A stretch of DNA of 64,000 nucleotides. Source: Ignavibacteriota bacterium. Lineage in GTDB: Bacteria; Bacteroidota; Ignavibacteria; UBA10030. Both the position numbers and the translations under genes were made by a program. Below are positions 35,194 to 44,669 of this stretch, in pieces; position 1 is the first letter of the stretch; each line of letters starts with the position of its first letter. The notes under the pieces are model-generated. The model saw only the letters and a list, made by a program, of their open reading frames with translations, ran no database searches and had not been told where the DNA came from. The stretch lies in the NCBI GenBank assembly GCA_022616555.1, contig JAKEEG010000049.1, positions 30,464 to 94,463 of the forward strand, read 5' to 3'.

Positions 35194-37878
35194 ATGAGAG
35201 TCCTACTTGGTATTCTCACAATTGTGTTGATTATGACGTACGCTTGGGCGGGAACGACCGGTAAGCTTGTCGGAAAGGTCGTTGACGCGAAGACCAAAGA
35301 GCCGCTCATCGGCGTTAACGTCGTCATCCTGGGAACATCGCCGACGCTGGGCGCGTCGACGGACTTGGATGGCAACTTTACCATACTTAATATTCGTCCC
35401 GGCTCGTACACGGTTCGAGCATCCTACATCGGCTACCAGAGTGTGTCGGTAACGGACGTGAAGATTTCCATCGACCAGACGACGACTCAGAACTTCGAGC
35501 TTTCTTCATCGTCGGTAGAGCTTGAAGAGGTTGTGGTTGTTGCCCAACGCGACGCGATAAAGAAAGACATCACCTCCAGTCAATCGACTGTTTCTTCGGA
35601 GCAAATAGAATCTCTGCCGGTTGCAGAGCTGGACGGCGTGTTGCAGTTACAGGCCGGCGTTACAAGGGATGCCGACGGCGGGTTCCATATTAGAGGCGGA
35701 CGAACAACGGAAATCGCTTATTGGGTTAACGGCATTTCCATCACTGACTCGTACGACAACAGCCGCGGCGTCCAGATCGACAATAATAGTATTCAAGAGC
35801 TTCAGGTTATTAGCGGAACGTTTAACGCGGAATTCGGAAACGCCATGTCCGGTATTGTCAATACGGTCACCAAAGAGGGTGGCGATGAATATCATGGAAG
35901 CCTCACGGTGTACAGCGGTGACCACCTCAGCACGTTCACAGATTATTTCCCCCACATCGACCGTTTTAATGCGATAGCAAACAAGAATGTCCAGGCAAGC
36001 TTGAGCGGTGGAGTTCCGTTCACCAATAACGCCATTAAGTTTTTTGTCAACGGCAGATATTACTATGATGACGGTTATCTTTTTGGCGAGCGCCGGTATA
36101 ATGTGGATGGGTCGCCGGGAAATGGCGAGATCGTCTCCATGAATTGGCGCAAAAATTTGTACGGCCAAACAAACATCAGTTTTATTCCCGCTCAAGGATT
36201 TAAGGTGAATGCAGAAGCGCTGTATTCCAAGGAAGATTTTCAAGATTACAGCCACGAGTATCGTTGGAATCCGGGCGGCAATGTGAATAAATTCTCCGAG
36301 AGCGGCAACGCCACAGCGACGCTAACGCACATGATCTCGCCGACGACGTTTTACACCGTCAAGGGTTCGTACTTTTTCAAGGACTTCAATGAGTATCTCT
36401 ACGAAAACCCTCGTGATACGCGTTACCTCCACCCGGATTCGTTGATCCTTCCCACCAGTTATGCATTTAGAATTAAGGGCACAAATCTGCACCGATTTTA
36501 TAGAGAGACAAACACATTCCTTGGGAAACTCGATTTCACCAGCCAGATATCAGAATCGCACCTGCTTAAGCTTGGGGCGGAAGTGAGAACGCACGAGTTG
36601 AACTTCGACGATTACACGCTCGAACCGCTGCGGATTAATAACATTCCGGTCGAGCCGTTCCGGCCTTCAGCTCCGGGCGAAACCCAACCGAACCGGGAAA
36701 AGTACCACAACGAGCCGTTTGAAGCCTCGGCATATCTTCAGGATAAAATCGAGTATGAGAACGTGATAATCAATATTGGGCTTCGCTTTGACTATTTCAA
36801 CTCGAACGGCAAGATCTTAGTTGAACCACGCGACCCGAATATTTATGAGCCGTTACGCGAGGAATTAGAACCATTAACTATTGCAGAACGTGAGCCGTAT
36901 TTCTATAAAGCGGCCAGTGCAAAGTTCCAACTGAGCCCCCGTTTTGGTATAGCCTATCCCATTAGCGATGCCGGGGTTATTCATTTTTCGTATGGGCATT
37001 TCCTCCAGATTCCACCGTTTCAGTATTTGTTTAACAAAGGACCCTACAAAGTCCCTCATCAGGGAATTAATTTGGGAGTGTACGGAAATCCCGATTTGGA
37101 GCCTCAAAAAACAGTCATGTATGAAATCGGATTCAGGCAGGAATTTTCACCGGGCTTTGTCGCTGATTTCACAGCTTTCTATCGAGACGTTCGGGATTGG
37201 GTCACAGCTGGACCGCCAGTGGAAACAATAAATTTAGTTACTTATTCAACCTATAAAAACCAGGACTACGCTAACGTTAAAGGGGCTACCCTGACATTAA
37301 ATCGAAAGTTTGGGGATTTTGTCAATCTTGACATTAACTATACCTACCAAGTAGCAGAAGGTACGAATTCACATCCCAATGACGCGTTCAACGCTCAAAA
37401 CGGTGGTGCAGAGCCAAGTCTGTTTCTCATACCAATGGATTGGGATCAGAACCACTTACTCAATGCCTCACTTTCGTATGGAAGAGATGGTTGGGGTACG
37501 AGCCTGCTGGCACGCTATGGAACGGGTTTCCCCTACACTCCCCAGATCACACAATATTATGCGGAACGATTAAAATCTGCCGGCTTGCTGACGAACAGCA
37601 GAAGGATTCCGAGTCAGTTTACACTTGACCTGCGAGTCGAAAAGACCTTACAACTGATGGGTGTGGAGTTAACGGTGTTCTCGCGAATATTCAACTTACT
37701 GGATTCTAAAATTCCTGTAAGGGTGTTCGAAGATACGGGAAAGCCGGATTACACGACAACTACGCTGAATGTCGGAGAAAACCCGAACAGGCCGAACACC
37801 GTGGAAGAATATTTGAAATATCCGCACCACTACGGCGAGCCGAGAAATGTACAATTTGGAGTGAGCTTCTCGTTCTGA
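35194..37878 (+). CDS. TonB-dependent receptor with carboxypeptidase-regulatory N-terminal domain
   Basis: 894 residues: signal peptide (1-19), CarboxypepD_reg-like domain (about 24-108, GKVVDAKTKEPLIGVNVVI), TonB-box-like segment (ELEEVVVVAQR), plug (about 125-235, with IRGGRTTEIAYWVNGI and EFGNAMSGIVNTVTKEGG), then a beta-barrel ending in FGVSFSF. It should import a ligand too large for porins, and its neighbours point to a maltooligosaccharide. A strong AAGGAGG site precedes the ATG. It differs from textbook SusC loci in that no SusD gene follows. Confidence 0.92.
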   Translation: MRVLLGILTIVLIMTYAWAGTTGKLVGKVVDAKTKEPLIGVNVVILGTSPTLGASTDLDGNFTILNIRPGSYTVRASYIGYQSVSVTDVKISIDQTTTQNFELSSSSVELEEVVVVAQRDAIKKDITSSQSTVSSEQIESLPVAELDGVLQLQAGVTRDADGGFHIRGGRTTEIAYWVNGISITDSYDNSRGVQIDNNSIQELQVISGTFNAEFGNAMSGIVNTVTKEGGDEYHGSLTVYSGDHLSTFTDYFPHIDRFNAIANKNVQASLSGGVPFTNNAIKFFVNGRYYYDDGYLFGERRYNVDGSPGNGEIVSMNWRKNLYGQTNISFIPAQGFKVNAEALYSKEDFQDYSHEYRWNPGGNVNKFSESGNATATLTHMISPTTFYTVKGSYFFKDFNEYLYENPRDTRYLHPDSLILPTSYAFRIKGTNLHRFYRETNTFLGKLDFTSQISESHLLKLGAEVRTHELNFDDYTLEPLRINNIPVEPFRPSAPGETQPNREKYHNEPFEASAYLQDKIEYENVIINIGLRFDYFNSNGKILVEPRDPNIYEPLREELEPLTIAEREPYFYKAASAKFQLSPRFGIAYPISDAGVIHFSYGHFLQIPPFQYLFNKGPYKVPHQGINLGVYGNPDLEPQKTVMYEIGFRQEFSPGFVADFTAFYRDVRDWVTAGPPVETINLVTYSTYKNQDYANVKGATLTLNRKFGDFVNLDINYTYQVAEGTNSHPNDAFNAQNGGAEPSLFLIPMDWDQNHLLNASLSYGRDGWGTSLLARYGTGFPYTPQITQYYAERLKSAGLLTNSRRIPSQFTLDLRVEKTLQLMGVELTVFSRIFNLLDSKIPVRVFEDTGKPDYTTTTLNVGENPNRPNTVEEYLKYPHHYGEPRNVQFGVSFSF

Positions 37879-37908
37879 ACACACTAAAGACGAAAGCGGA
37901 GGATTGTA

Positions 37909-40900
37909 ATGCTTTTTAAGAAAGTTACTATCGCGACAGTTTTGCTGATAATCCTGATTTCGGGAGCTTTGTACGGCCAGCACATTCCGAGCAAAGAGCG
38001 CGGCGACCCGAAGTATAGGCGGAAAGCTCAAATGGAGGGCAACCAAATCCGCGCTACGATTTTCAACTATGGTATGGCGGGTAGGGAGGGTGGTGTGCCA
38101 ATCACTGAACAAACACCGTTCGAATGGCCCAAAAATACCGGTCAAGTATATTTAGCTGTGATGGGAATTCTTGTTGGAGCCGAGGTGGTTGATAACGTGG
38201 GACAAACGCAGCGAATTATTTCGCGCATGCACTACCTATCGTCGCCCGAGGGGAGGAGCTGGAACTTCGAACCGGTAGGGGGATATTTCAATGAAGCGAA
38301 CCCCGACGGATTTGCTACCAGCAATTTGCCAGAAACATGGCCATCATCCTGGCCTGATAAGACGGGCGACGTGAACGACCCAGGCTGGGCTGGTAAATGG
38401 AATGGCTACTTCGGGAAGGACATTTTCAATGCAGACCAGGAGATGTTCTTCCATGCGTCGGACAATCTGTACGACAAATACACGAATTATTTCCCGGACA
38501 CAACAGACCTGACGCGCAAAGGTCTCGGTATTATTCTTGATACTCGCGTGATGACGTGGTCGCAGCTCCTGGTGCAGGATGCGATGTTCTTCCTCTTTAA
38601 AATAAGAAATGACGGAACCGAACCGCTCGACAAAGTCGGCGTCACCATCGCGTGGGCGGATTTTGTCGGTGGAGACGGAGGTGATGATATATCGGAGTTT
38701 GACCTCTTGAACGACATCGCTTGGTCGAGAGATTCTGACTTGAGGGGACCGGACTTTGGAAATAATCCCGTCGGCATTGTAGCCGGCGCATTTCTAGAAA
38801 CTCCCGGCAATGCTTTAGATCGTATTGATAACGACGGTGACAGTCCGGAGCAAGGGCCGAGGGTTACCGAGGCTATGCTGGCAGGCGAAGGCGACTTGTC
38901 CATACAAGATCCTAAGAGATACGATGGTGTTGACAACAACGGAAACGGTTTAATTGATGAGAATCTTGCACACGTGCCGTTTGGGACCCAGGTGGGGGTA
39001 ACGTATGCAGACGGGATCGGTCAGCCAATTGACCCTCTGTGGCTTACACAGCATACGCGTTTTAGTCGTGAGGAAAACAGTCCATTGGTAACGCTGACGA
39101 TAGTTAACCAGGCTGCAATTGATGTCTGGAAACGCTGGCCTCCCGCGCCGGAGTCCGATGTGGTTCAAGACGGTGCTGTGCACTTAATTATGGTTGAAAG
39201 CGACGACATCGGACTGCCGTTCAAGGATAATATTGATAATGACGCGAACGGGGAAGGCGGAAGCCCAACGATTACTCAGTCGATGATCGACGCAGCGGTA
39301 GGCGATCCGTTCCTTCGCTATAAGGTGAACGCTAAAGTTATTCTCTACAATGTTACCCCTTCTACTCTTGGTATGAAATATGCAGACGGCGTCGATAATG
39401 ACAACGACGGCGCTGTCGATGAAAATATCGATGAAGGTATTGATGTCCTGATTGATGAAAGCCGTAGTGATGGCATAGATAACGATTACGATTGGGACGC
39501 GATCACTAATGACGTGGGACTGGATGGTGTGGCATCCACGGGTGATGGAGGCGAGGGGGATGGCGAGCCTACTTCCGGTGCGCGGTTCGGCCTCCCCGGA
39601 GAGCCTGGCATAGATGTGACAGACGTTTCCGAAACAGACCAAATCGGCATCACGGGCTCGTTCTACCGGCCGTCCGGAGAGTGGATTGACCAGTACGCCG
39701 ATTCTTTTATTTGGAATAATTTTATGGTGCCGGGAACCTTTATCGATTCCTCAGCCACGGTGGCCGACGATTATAATTTGTTCATTTCGTCGGGGCTTTT
39801 TTCCCTTCAACCGGGTCAGACCGAGCCGATTTCGCTTGCGGTCATCTTGGCAAACGGTCCGATTCCCGACGATGGCGGGCAGATCAGAAAAGCGGAAATC
39901 TTGCGCAAACGCGGCCGAGCGCAGGAGACGTATAACAACGACTACCAATTTGCGAACGCGCCCGCAACTCCGACATTGACCGCAGTTCCTGGTAACAACC
40001 GTGTAACTCTCTACTGGGACGACGCGGCGGAAAGCTCGTTTGACAGGTATATCTCCAACATCGGGGGAAATGGAAACGACTTCGAAGGCTATCGAATCTA
40101 CAGATCTTCCGACCCGGCGTTCCAAGACGCTCTGCAAATCACGAATGCTCAGGGTGTACCGACATTCCGGCTGCCGATTGCTCAATTCGATTTGAAGGAT
40201 GGTGTTATGGGATATGACTCAGTCGGGTTTGATGGAGTGCATTTTTATCTGGGTAACGATAGCGGTATCCAACACTCGTTTGTGGATTCAAGTGTTCGGA
40301 ACGGTTTTACGTACTATTACGCAATTACGTCGTACGACTTTGGGTATATACCCGGACAGATCATACCTTCCGAATGCGATATTAGTATTGCGTTGAACCC
40401 TGATGGCACTGTGAAATCTGCTGGGCGCAATGTTGCTCAGGTCACGCCTGCGGCACCTGCCGCAGGATATGTCCCGCCGACGCTTGGAGAGGTCGAGTTG
40501 GCAACTGGTTTCACAACGGCGAAGATTTATTATTCTATAGTTGACCCTGAACAGATAAAAGATGGTCATGTGTACCGCATCACGTTTGAAGATACTGTTA
40601 AAGTCGGTACGTCTGGAAAACCCGATACGCTGACCACCAAAAATTATACAGTATTTGACTCGACAGCGAACATGACGGTTATTGACAAGAGCACCAAGTT
40701 TGGAGCTGGCGTTGAAACTCCGCTCGTTGATGGCATTCGATTAGAATTTATCAATGAGATCAGGTTAGCGATAGACCCTTCCAAGTCGGGGTGGAGTGAT
40801 CCTACCATAACTCCATTTGTTTTTCAAAGATATTCCCCTCCCGGATTTGCCAAAAAAGGGGAGGAACGGCCGAACGATTACGAAATTACATTTGGGGAAA

Positions 40901-41610
40901 CAGGATTGGCCACCTCTACTGCTTTCAATTACAACGGGACGGTATATCCTTCAATGCCGGTTAATTTCCGGGTGTACAATAGAAACACTGAGCAGTTCAT
41001 TCAGTTTGGCTTCCTTGAGTTTGATAATACAGGTCCTAATCCGACCGGCTGGTTTTCGTCGAATGGCGGCTCACGACAAGATAGAATCGTCTTTCTTGAG
41101 CCGAGTAATCCCGACACAGGACTGACACCGACGTGGTGGTTTTTTCTGGACAGAGCAGATTCCCTCGCGGTGCACAAGTTACCCGTGTCAGGCGACGCTG
41201 CGAACATTACGCTGACAAAGCCCTTTCTATCTTCGGACGTTTTTCGATTTGTTGCAACAAGTGGTTATATCGATGTTGAGAAAGCGAGAAAAGAGCTCGA
41301 GAACATTAAGGTTGTTCCTAATCCATATTTAGCGAACGCACTCTGGGAGCCGAAGAATCCCTACACCAGCGGCAGGGGGCCTCGCGCGATTCACTTTACG
41401 CATCTACCCAGCAAATGCACCATACGAATCTTCACCATCAGCGGTGAACTGGTTGATGAGATACAACACGACAATCCTTTTGGAGATGGGACAGCGACGT
41501 GGGATTTACTCACAAGAGATAATCTTTCCGTTTCGTACGGTGTGTATATCTATCATGTCGACGCACCCGGAATCGGACAGAAATCGGGCAAGTTTGCCAT
41601 TATCAAATAA
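37909..41610 (+). CDS. Large surface protein with calcium-binding-like repeats and T9SS-like C-terminal domain
   Basis: 1233 residues with a signal peptide (ending LYGQ). Asp/Asn/Gly-rich segments resembling thrombospondin-3/dockerin calcium loops lie at about 303-345 (RIDNDGD, DGVDNNGNGLIDEN) and 485-560 (DGVDNDNDGAVDEN, SDGIDNDYDWD). A fibronectin III-like region follows (about 685-790). The C-terminal 100 residues begin VVPNPYLANALWE and end KSGKFAIIK, like the VPNP-type T9SS sorting modules. It sits between the TonB receptor and a PorV homologue and may be the surface substrate-binding partner that replaces SusD. That role is inference. Confidence 0.8.
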   Translation: MLFKKVTIATVLLIILISGALYGQHIPSKERGDPKYRRKAQMEGNQIRATIFNYGMAGREGGVPITEQTPFEWPKNTGQVYLAVMGILVGAEVVDNVGQTQRIISRMHYLSSPEGRSWNFEPVGGYFNEANPDGFATSNLPETWPSSWPDKTGDVNDPGWAGKWNGYFGKDIFNADQEMFFHASDNLYDKYTNYFPDTTDLTRKGLGIILDTRVMTWSQLLVQDAMFFLFKIRNDGTEPLDKVGVTIAWADFVGGDGGDDISEFDLLNDIAWSRDSDLRGPDFGNNPVGIVAGAFLETPGNALDRIDNDGDSPEQGPRVTEAMLAGEGDLSIQDPKRYDGVDNNGNGLIDENLAHVPFGTQVGVTYADGIGQPIDPLWLTQHTRFSREENSPLVTLTIVNQAAIDVWKRWPPAPESDVVQDGAVHLIMVESDDIGLPFKDNIDNDANGEGGSPTITQSMIDAAVGDPFLRYKVNAKVILYNVTPSTLGMKYADGVDNDNDGAVDENIDEGIDVLIDESRSDGIDNDYDWDAITNDVGLDGVASTGDGGEGDGEPTSGARFGLPGEPGIDVTDVSETDQIGITGSFYRPSGEWIDQYADSFIWNNFMVPGTFIDSSATVADDYNLFISSGLFSLQPGQTEPISLAVILANGPIPDDGGQIRKAEILRKRGRAQETYNNDYQFANAPATPTLTAVPGNNRVTLYWDDAAESSFDRYISNIGGNGNDFEGYRIYRSSDPAFQDALQITNAQGVPTFRLPIAQFDLKDGVMGYDSVGFDGVHFYLGNDSGIQHSFVDSSVRNGFTYYYAITSYDFGYIPGQIIPSECDISIALNPDGTVKSAGRNVAQVTPAAPAAGYVPPTLGEVELATGFTTAKIYYSIVDPEQIKDGHVYRITFEDTVKVGTSGKPDTLTTKNYTVFDSTANMTVIDKSTKFGAGVETPLVDGIRLEFINEIRLAIDPSKSGWSDPTITPFVFQRYSPPGFAKKGEERPNDYEITFGETGLATSTAFNYNGTVYPSMPVNFRVYNRNTEQFIQFGFLEFDNTGPNPTGWFSSNGGSRQDRIVFLEPSNPDTGLTPTWWFFLDRADSLAVHKLPVSGDAANITLTKPFLSSDVFRFVATSGYIDVEKARKELENIKVVPNPYLANALWEPKNPYTSGRGPRAIHFTHLPSKCTIRIFTISGELVDEIQHDNPFGDGTATWDLLTRDNLSVSYGVYIYHVDAPGIGQKSGKFAIIK

Positions 41611-41612
41611 CG

Positions 41613-41626
41613 TTAGCATATGCTAA
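41613..41626. repeat. Short perfect palindrome TTAGCATATGCTAA
   Basis: A 14-bp palindrome in the 33-base gap between the 1233-residue gene and the PorV gene, two bases after the upstream stop. It could be a small mRNA hairpin or a protein site. No second copy was found. Confidence 0.4.
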
Positions 41627-41643
41627 GAGAAAATGGGAAACAT

Positions 41644-42666
41644 ATGAAGAGATCTGTGCTTTCACTCTTACTCCTGACGGTGACACTAGCCGCCGCTGCT
41701 TTTGGTCAGGTCACGAAAACAGGAACGACGGCAGGAAAATTTTTGAGTGTCGGAGTCGGTGCAAAAGCAAACGCTATGGGCGGGGCTTTCTCAGCTGTTG
41801 CAAACGACGCTTCAGCACTCTATTGGAACCCGGCAGGAATAGCTTCGTTTACCCGGTACCAGGGAGGGGTGACGCATACCAGCCTCTATGAAAATTTGGG
41901 GATCCAGCTTAATTATTTGGCTTTGGTGCTTCCGGCGGGGGACGTTGGAAATTTTGGGCTCAGCGCCACCGTTTTGGATTACGGTGAGATGGAAGTGACC
42001 ACCGAACTCTATCCGGAGGGGATTGGAGAGAAATTTACTGCAGCCAGTTATGCGTTTGGGTTCTCATACGCTAACCAAATTACCGATAATTTTTCGGCGG
42101 GTGGGACAATAAAATACATACGAGAAACGATCCTGAACTCCTCTGCCGACGGTGTCGCGTTTGATGTCGGCACGATATTCAAAACCCCGTTTTATGGAGT
42201 TGTTTTCTCCAGTATCATCACCAATTACGGCGGCAAACTCCAAATGAGCGGAGATGATTTGCTTATTCGTTACGACTCAGACGAACAGCGCGAAGGGAAT
42301 AACGAAACGGTTGATGCGTACTACAAAACCGATCGTTTCGAACTTCCGCTAAAGTTGCAAATTGGGATTTCGCGCCAATTCGACCTCTTCAATGGCCAGA
42401 GGCTGACGGTTGCCGTTGACGCGACGCACCCGAACGACAATGTCGAGTATGTCAACATTGGCGGTGAGCTCTCTCTTCTAGAGAATCTTGTCTCGTTCCG
42501 CGGCGGGTACAGGGCGTTATTCCTAGGTGATAACCAAGAGGGGCTGACGTTTGGGGCAGGTCTACACCAAACGCTCGGAGTGTTTTCCATTGGAGTGGAT
42601 TACGCATACCAAAAATACGCCTATTTGGGGGCGACACATACATTCGGTGTCGCATTCGAGTTTTAG
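41644..42666 (+). CDS. PorV/PorQ-family outer-membrane protein (UPF0164-like)
   Basis: 340 residues from the ATG at 41644, where a signal peptide starts (MKRSVLSLLLLTVTLAAAAFGQ), preceded by GGGAA. The eight-residue longer frame is not needed. Family marks: KFLSVGVGAKANAMGGAFSAVANDASALYWNPAGIA, a FadL-like barrel, and C-terminal Phe in FGVAFEF. PorV proteins accept T9SS cargo by its C-terminal domain and pass it to the attachment machinery. A copy directly behind a T9SS-like surface protein suggests a dedicated shuttle. Confidence 0.87.
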   Translation: MKRSVLSLLLLTVTLAAAAFGQVTKTGTTAGKFLSVGVGAKANAMGGAFSAVANDASALYWNPAGIASFTRYQGGVTHTSLYENLGIQLNYLALVLPAGDVGNFGLSATVLDYGEMEVTTELYPEGIGEKFTAASYAFGFSYANQITDNFSAGGTIKYIRETILNSSADGVAFDVGTIFKTPFYGVVFSSIITNYGGKLQMSGDDLLIRYDSDEQREGNNETVDAYYKTDRFELPLKLQIGISRQFDLFNGQRLTVAVDATHPNDNVEYVNIGGELSLLENLVSFRGGYRALFLGDNQEGLTFGAGLHQTLGVFSIGVDYAYQKYAYLGATHTFGVAFEF

Positions 42667-42724
42667 CTGTAGCTGTAAGCAACATAACTTACTGTACAAT
42701 TAACCTATCAAGGAGGGAAGACAC

Positions 42725-44578
42725 ATGAGGAAATTACTACTGCTCATATGTCTCTTGCTAGTTCCTCTCTTGGCATTGCAGGCACAGACGGTCAGTGTGA
42801 CGTTCCAGGTTGACATGACTGTGCAGATTGCCAAAGGAGCGTTTAATCCTGCTACCCAGAAAATCTGGGTGAGAGGGAGTCTGAACGACTGGGGGCAGAC
42901 AGAGATGTCAGATGCTCCAGACGACGGCGATAGCGTATATACCGTGACAGTCGCAGGCGTTGCCCAAGACACCACGGTTCAATACAAGTATTTTCACGAC
43001 GGTGGTGGCGGCACTTGGGAAGGAGACCCGAACAAAGAAGTGGCGGTAGGGACTGCCGATACCACTGTGCCGGTTCGTTTCTTTAATTTTGAAGAAATGC
43101 CATCCGGTGACACGACGAACGTAACGTTCGAAGTCGATATGCGGCTGAGAGCGAAACAAGGGAATCCGGCGTTAACGCCCGGTGTTCACAAAGTCTACGT
43201 GGCGGGAAGCTTTACTGACTGGGCAACGAGTGCAGTGGAGATGTCCGACGCGAATAATGACTCAGTGTATACGGTAACAACGTCTATTACTTCCGGGCAA
43301 CTGATCAAGTATAAATTCATTTTTGCAGACGGTCCTTCCACAGCGGGAACGCAATGGGAGAGCCCCGTGGGTGATGATGTAGATGGTGATGGTAATAGGC
43401 AATACTGGGTTATTGACGGTGACCAAACCGTAGCAAGATTCTGGAACAACGACGACCCAAATGTCACATTAGCGGATGGAAATATTTATTTTGAAGTGGA
43501 CATGAGCGTTGCTACGGAACTCGGCGTCTTTAATCCCAATACGGACTCGGTACAGATCAGGGGAGCGTTTAACGGTTGGAACGATTCCGACCCGGAGCAC
43601 TCGCTCATGAACCAAGACGCAGCTGATGAAAATCTTTGGTACTTAGAGATTCCTCTTGTGCAGCAGCAAGTCAACGGCGGTCAGCGGTATAAGTTTTTTA
43701 TTAAAAAACCCTCTGGCGACCCAGAGTATTCAAATACAGGCTGGGAAGTCCCGATAGGAAATACTGTGACAGGCGACCGCAATCGGGAAATATTGTTCGA
43801 GGGCAGCCCGACTCAAGAGGCGGAGCGTGCATATTTTGAGAATATCCATCCCGCATGGGTGATTCCTCAGGGAACGAGTGTTGAGGCTAAATTCAGTGTC
43901 GACATGAGGCCAGCAATGCCTGGATTCAACCCGTCAGCCGACACTGTCTGGTGGATACCGCGCCAGCCGTTATACTACGCTATCAACAACTTAGAATGGA
44001 ACTTGGAACAAAAGGTTCTTCGGCTTACTGATGTGGATAACGACTCGGTTTATACCGGTACGCTCACGATTGACGGTCCTGCCTTTAACGGATTCCTTTA
44101 TAACTACGCGTACGAAACCGCGGGCGGCTTTGTCCAAGAAGAAGGCGCACAAGGCGATGCGAGAGTGCGGTTTATCGGTCAAAGCGGAGGAGAGAGAGCC
44201 TTTGATACTCCATGGGACATGCCGGAAGACGTTTGGACAGATGGCGAGAAGCCAGAAGAAGAAGGCCCGGAGGGGCTAATACTAAGCGTGGAGCAAGATG
44301 GCGATCTGGTGCCCATGAGTTACTCACTGCACCAGAACTACCCCAACCCGTTCAACCCGTCGACGGTGATTAAGTTCGACCTTTCGACAAAAGAACGAGT
44401 GTCCTTGAAGGTGTATAACATCCTGGGACAGGAAGTCGCTACCGTGGTGAACGAGGATCTGAATCCGGGAAGCTATAAGATCACGTTTGACGCGAAAGGG
44501 CTTGCCAGCGGCATGTATTTGTACCGCATCTCGGCCGGCTTGTTTGTGCAGACAAAACGGATGCTGCTGTTGAAGTAA
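42725..44578 (+). CDS. Secreted four-module carbohydrate-binding protein with T9SS sorting domain
   Basis: 617 residues: signal peptide (1-21), then four repeated beta-sandwich modules (about 22-125, 130-245, 253-375, 385-495), each opening with a (V/F)xVDM strand. The first three continue with GSxNDW, GSFTDW and GAFNGW, the aromatic motif of starch- and glycogen-binding folds (CBM20/CBM48-like, SusE/SusF-like). The C-terminus is a type A T9SS sorting domain (NYPNPFNPSTVIKFDL to LLLK). It is probably a cell-surface glucan binder. No catalytic motif. AAGGAGGG precedes the ATG. Confidence 0.85.
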   Translation: MRKLLLLICLLLVPLLALQAQTVSVTFQVDMTVQIAKGAFNPATQKIWVRGSLNDWGQTEMSDAPDDGDSVYTVTVAGVAQDTTVQYKYFHDGGGGTWEGDPNKEVAVGTADTTVPVRFFNFEEMPSGDTTNVTFEVDMRLRAKQGNPALTPGVHKVYVAGSFTDWATSAVEMSDANNDSVYTVTTSITSGQLIKYKFIFADGPSTAGTQWESPVGDDVDGDGNRQYWVIDGDQTVARFWNNDDPNVTLADGNIYFEVDMSVATELGVFNPNTDSVQIRGAFNGWNDSDPEHSLMNQDAADENLWYLEIPLVQQQVNGGQRYKFFIKKPSGDPEYSNTGWEVPIGNTVTGDRNREILFEGSPTQEAERAYFENIHPAWVIPQGTSVEAKFSVDMRPAMPGFNPSADTVWWIPRQPLYYAINNLEWNLEQKVLRLTDVDNDSVYTGTLTIDGPAFNGFLYNYAYETAGGFVQEEGAQGDARVRFIGQSGGERAFDTPWDMPEDVWTDGEKPEEEGPEGLILSVEQDGDLVPMSYSLHQNYPNPFNPSTVIKFDLSTKERVSLKVYNILGQEVATVVNEDLNPGSYKITFDAKGLASGMYLYRISAGLFVQTKRMLLLK

Positions 44579-44608
44579 TTGCTGTTCAGCGCTTCTATGG
44601 AAAACATC

Positions 44609-44647
44609 GGAAAGCCGGTCCGTCGTACGGTCCGGCTTTCCTTTTCT
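44609..44647 (+). terminator. Rho-independent terminator
   Basis: GGAAAGCCGG (44609-44618) pairs with CCGGCTTTCC (44632-44641), with an inner CCG/CGG pair, followed by a T-rich tail TTTTCTT. It lies 30 bases after the stop of the four-module protein and separates it from the convergent SGNH gene. It marks the end of the first glucan operon. Confidence 0.85.
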
Positions 44648-44669
44648 TACGGTAGTTTGAAGTTGGGTG

